Assembly: GCA_041750975.1 (NCBI GenBank) | Contig: JBGSYN010000138.1 | Coordinates: 1 to 17,346, forward strand | Length of the DNA: 17,346 bases | From: JBGSYN01 sp041750975 | GTDB lineage: Bacteria; Pseudomonadota; Alphaproteobacteria; Geminicoccales; Geminicoccaceae | Direction of reading: 5' to 3' | Notes under the pieces: generated by a model | Told to the model about the DNA's origin: nothing | The model's input: the letters and a program-made list of their open reading frames with translations, nothing else | The model's database searches: none | Made by a program: the position numbers and the translations under genes | Shown: positions 15,834-17,346 of the stretch, piece after piece | Layout: each line of letters starts with the position of its first letter | Numbering within the stretch: position 1 is the stretch's first letter

Positions 15834-17075
15834 ATGACAGTGCCATCGATCGGAATTGATGCGGCCGAACTGGAGGCGGCAATCCTGACGCTCGGTGCAA
15901 TCGGGGCGCATAGCGGGACCGGTGTCTGGCGTACGGTCTATTCACCGGAATGGGTCGCCGCCATGGATCTCTGCCGCACATGGGCCCAAACGGCGGGACT
16001 GGAGGTACGGCAAGATGCGGTCGGCACGCTTTGGGTGCTGCTGCCCGGAACCGAGCCCGGCCCCGCCATCGTCTCGGGTTCCCATATCGACAGCCAGCGG
16101 CCGGGTGGGCGGTATGACGGTGCGCTCGGCGTGTTGGCGGCCCTCTTTGCGCTGAAGACGCTCAAGGCGAAGTTCGGCAAGCCACGCCGGACGCTCGAAG
16201 CGGTGGCGTTCTGCGAGGAAGAGGGCAGCCGCTTTCCGACCGCCGGCTTTTGGGGCTCGCGCGCCATCACCGGCCGGATCGCCCCTGCCGATCTCGAGAC
16301 TGTCGTCGGCTATGACGGCGAGACCATCGCCGAGGCGATGCGCTCGGTCGGCCTCGACCCGGCGCGCTGCGGCGACGCCCGCCGCGATGATATCGAGGCC
16401 TTCATCGAGCTCCATATCGAACAGGGCCCGATCCTCGAGGCCGCCGGTATTCCGGTCGCTATCGTCGACGCGATCACAGGGATCGGACACCGTAGGGTTA
16501 CGCTGACCGGGGTGCAGAACCACGCCGGTGCGTTCCCGATGGATCTCCGCAAGGATCCGATGGCGGGGTTTGCCGAAATCGGCCTGGGTCTGATCGACCA
16601 TGCCCACCGCATGGGCCGTCCGGCGGTGACGACGATCGGCCGTTGCGTACCCTATCCCAACGCCCCCGCCGTTATCCCCCGCTCGGTCACCTTCACGGTC
16701 GATGCCCGCCACCCCGAACCGGAGGCAAAGCGTCGAATGTACGACACCCATGACCGCCTGATCCGGGAGGTGGCGACGCGGCGCGGGCTTGCGGTCGAAA
16801 TCGAGACACTGTTCGATCATGCGCCAAGTCTGAGCGACCCCGATCTGTTGCAGGCACTTCATCGGGGTGCCAGTGAACAGGGCATTCCCACGCTGATCAT
16901 GGCCAGCGGCGCCGGACACGATGCCCAGCAAATGGCCCGCATCGCCAAAACCGCCATGATCTTCGTGCGCAGCAAAGACGGGCGCAGCCATACCCCGGAG
17001 GAATATTCGTCGGCAGCGGATTGCGCTCTGGGCACGAAACTTTTGGCCGCGGCACTCCACAAGCTGGCCTACTGA
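15834..17075 (+). CDS. M20-family metal-dependent amidohydrolase, N-carbamoyl-L-amino-acid hydrolase / allantoate amidohydrolase type (HyuC/AmaB/AllC-like)
   Basis: This 413-aa cytoplasmic hydrolase is predicted to cleave the carbamoyl (ureido) C-N bond, releasing ammonia, CO2 and an amine or amino acid. Its two-metal site is complete by motif: H84 in SGSHIDSQ, D95 in GGRYDGALGV, E129/E130 in FCEEEGSRF, H194 in ELHIEQGPILE and H386 in DGRSHTPEEY. The dimerisation-domain motif GVQNHAGAFPMDLRKDP at 226-242 contains the substrate-contact histidine H230. These are hallmarks of the hydantoinase/carbamoylase branch of M20, rather than of general M20 peptidases. It starts at 15834 with GGAGAG upstream, 17 bases after the permease gene. 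With hyuAB in the divergent operon, the N-carbamoyl-amino-acid role fits best. Allantoate, beta-ureidopropionate or another ureide remain possible. Confidence 0.92.
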   Translation: MTVPSIGIDAAELEAAILTLGAIGAHSGTGVWRTVYSPEWVAAMDLCRTWAQTAGLEVRQDAVGTLWVLLPGTEPGPAIVSGSHIDSQRPGGRYDGALGVLAALFALKTLKAKFGKPRRTLEAVAFCEEEGSRFPTAGFWGSRAITGRIAPADLETVVGYDGETIAEAMRSVGLDPARCGDARRDDIEAFIELHIEQGPILEAAGIPVAIVDAITGIGHRRVTLTGVQNHAGAFPMDLRKDPMAGFAEIGLGLIDHAHRMGRPAVTTIGRCVPYPNAPAVIPRSVTFTVDARHPEPEAKRRMYDTHDRLIREVATRRGLAVEIETLFDHAPSLSDPDLLQALHRGASEQGIPTLIMASGAGHDAQQMARIAKTAMIFVRSKDGRSHTPEEYSSAADCALGTKLLAAALHKLAY

Positions 17076-17110
17076 CGCGACGGGAGTTTCCCAACGTCCA
17101 GGGCTATAAC

Positions 17111-17161
17111 CTATTTTTTCTAACCAGCCACCATCTACCATCACTTCGGTACAAAAAATAG
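17111..17161. repeat. AT-rich inverted repeat, possible terminator region
   Basis: CTATTTTTT at 17111-17119 is the exact inverse complement of AAAAAATAG at 17153-17161. Inner ACC and GGT could add pairs. The loop is long (about 33 bases). It lies 36 bases after the amidohydrolase stop. It could help terminate either strand, but it lacks the GC stem of a classical intrinsic terminator. Confidence 0.35.
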
Positions 17162-17191
17162 CTGCGAAGCTTTGTTTCGTGCGCAGGTATT

Positions 17192-17215
17192 CAATATTTT
17201 GGCCAGCAAATATTG
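17192..17215. repeat. Perfect 8-base inverted repeat (palindromic site or hairpin)
   Basis: CAATATTT at 17192-17199 and AAATATTG at 17208-17215 are perfect inverse complements around an 8-base spacer. The length and symmetry suit a regulator dimer site for a gene beyond the right edge, or a small hairpin. Confidence 0.4.
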
Positions 17216-17346
17216 TGTGGTATCCGCAACAACGACATCTCAAAGGTTACACCTCCGAATTCGGCACCTAACTTCATGGCGCAGAGATTGGCGCGTGGCC
17301 CCAAAAAATATGGTAATGAGAACTAGCGTTGTCGTTGCCATGGCGG

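Larger units (their letters stand above)
17076..17346. other. Non-coding tail after the amidohydrolase gene, with inverted repeats
   Basis: These 271 bases are visibly less GC-rich than the rest of the window. I find no convincing gene. Inverted repeats lie at 17111-17161, 17192-17215 and 17255-17264. A GGGA-GTT-TCCC hairpin lies at about 17081-17091, but no T-run follows closely. An ATG at 17316 opens a frame to the right edge (ten codons visible, mostly small and hydrophobic after two residues) without a good ribosome-binding site. It could be the start of another gene, but the evidence is weak. Confidence 0.5.

Noticed and set aside
14800..15981. 393-codon minus-strand ORF opposite the ribose-type permease gene
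   Set aside because: Its product is Gly/Asp/Arg-rich and hydrophilic, without a family. The permease on the plus strand fits the operon.
15942..17243. 433-codon minus-strand ORF opposite the amidohydrolase gene
   Set aside because: The plus-strand enzyme has all metal-ligand motifs and a good ribosome-binding site. The opposite frame shows no domain.
1..17346. tRNA, rRNA, CRISPR array or insertion sequence
   Set aside because: Reading both strands I saw no cloverleaf-like segment, repeat-spacer pattern or transposase. Nearly all sequence is accounted for by coding regions.

Overview
The window is GC-rich, densely packed bacterial DNA. Its codon use, protein style and gene families suggest an alphaproteobacterium of the Rhizobiales/Rhodospirillales kind; this is an impression from protein texture, not a phylogenetic result. 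It contains thirteen protein-coding genes in two divergent, tightly packed runs. They separate at a 286-base gap (11894-12179). I see no rRNA, tRNA, CRISPR array or transposase gene, and no transcription factor gene.

The leftward (minus-strand) run begins at 11893. In order it encodes HyuA and HyuB (the two subunits of an ATP-dependent hydantoinase/oxoprolinase), a zinc-free quinone-oxidoreductase-like MDR enzyme, a phytanoyl-CoA-dioxygenase-like Fe(II)/2-oxoglutarate oxygenase, and a complete five-component peptide/opine-type ABC importer. The importer comprises a 678-aa family-5 binding protein, two permeases and two ATPases; the last ATPase runs off the left edge. Most junctions overlap by 4 to 14 bases. 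The exceptions are a 111-base gap between the MDR and dioxygenase genes, an 87-base gap before the binding-protein gene, and a 72-base gap after it. That last gap holds a strong hairpin and a possible 22-codon coupling ORF.

The rightward (plus-strand) run begins at 12180. It encodes a ribose-type (CUT2-like) importer: a type-1 periplasmic binding protein, a fused double ATPase and a permease. An M20-family N-carbamoyl-amino-acid/allantoate amidohydrolase follows. The junctions are GTGA (4 bases), TGATG (1 base) and a 17-base gap. A less GC-rich non-coding tail with several inverted repeats follows to the right edge.

Together the genes read as a divergent catabolic locus for a cyclic amide or ureide, such as a hydantoin, N-methylhydantoin or oxoproline-like compound. 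Two ABC systems would import substrates, HyuAB would open the ring using ATP, and the M20 enzyme would remove the carbamoyl group. The dioxygenase and MDR enzyme may trim or oxidise/reduce side groups. The HyuA/HyuB/M20-carbamoylase sequence is established for hydantoin utilisation in Pseudomonas sp. NS671. Adding the dioxygenase, MDR enzyme and both transporters to one pathway is my inference. The true substrate cannot be read from sequence alone.
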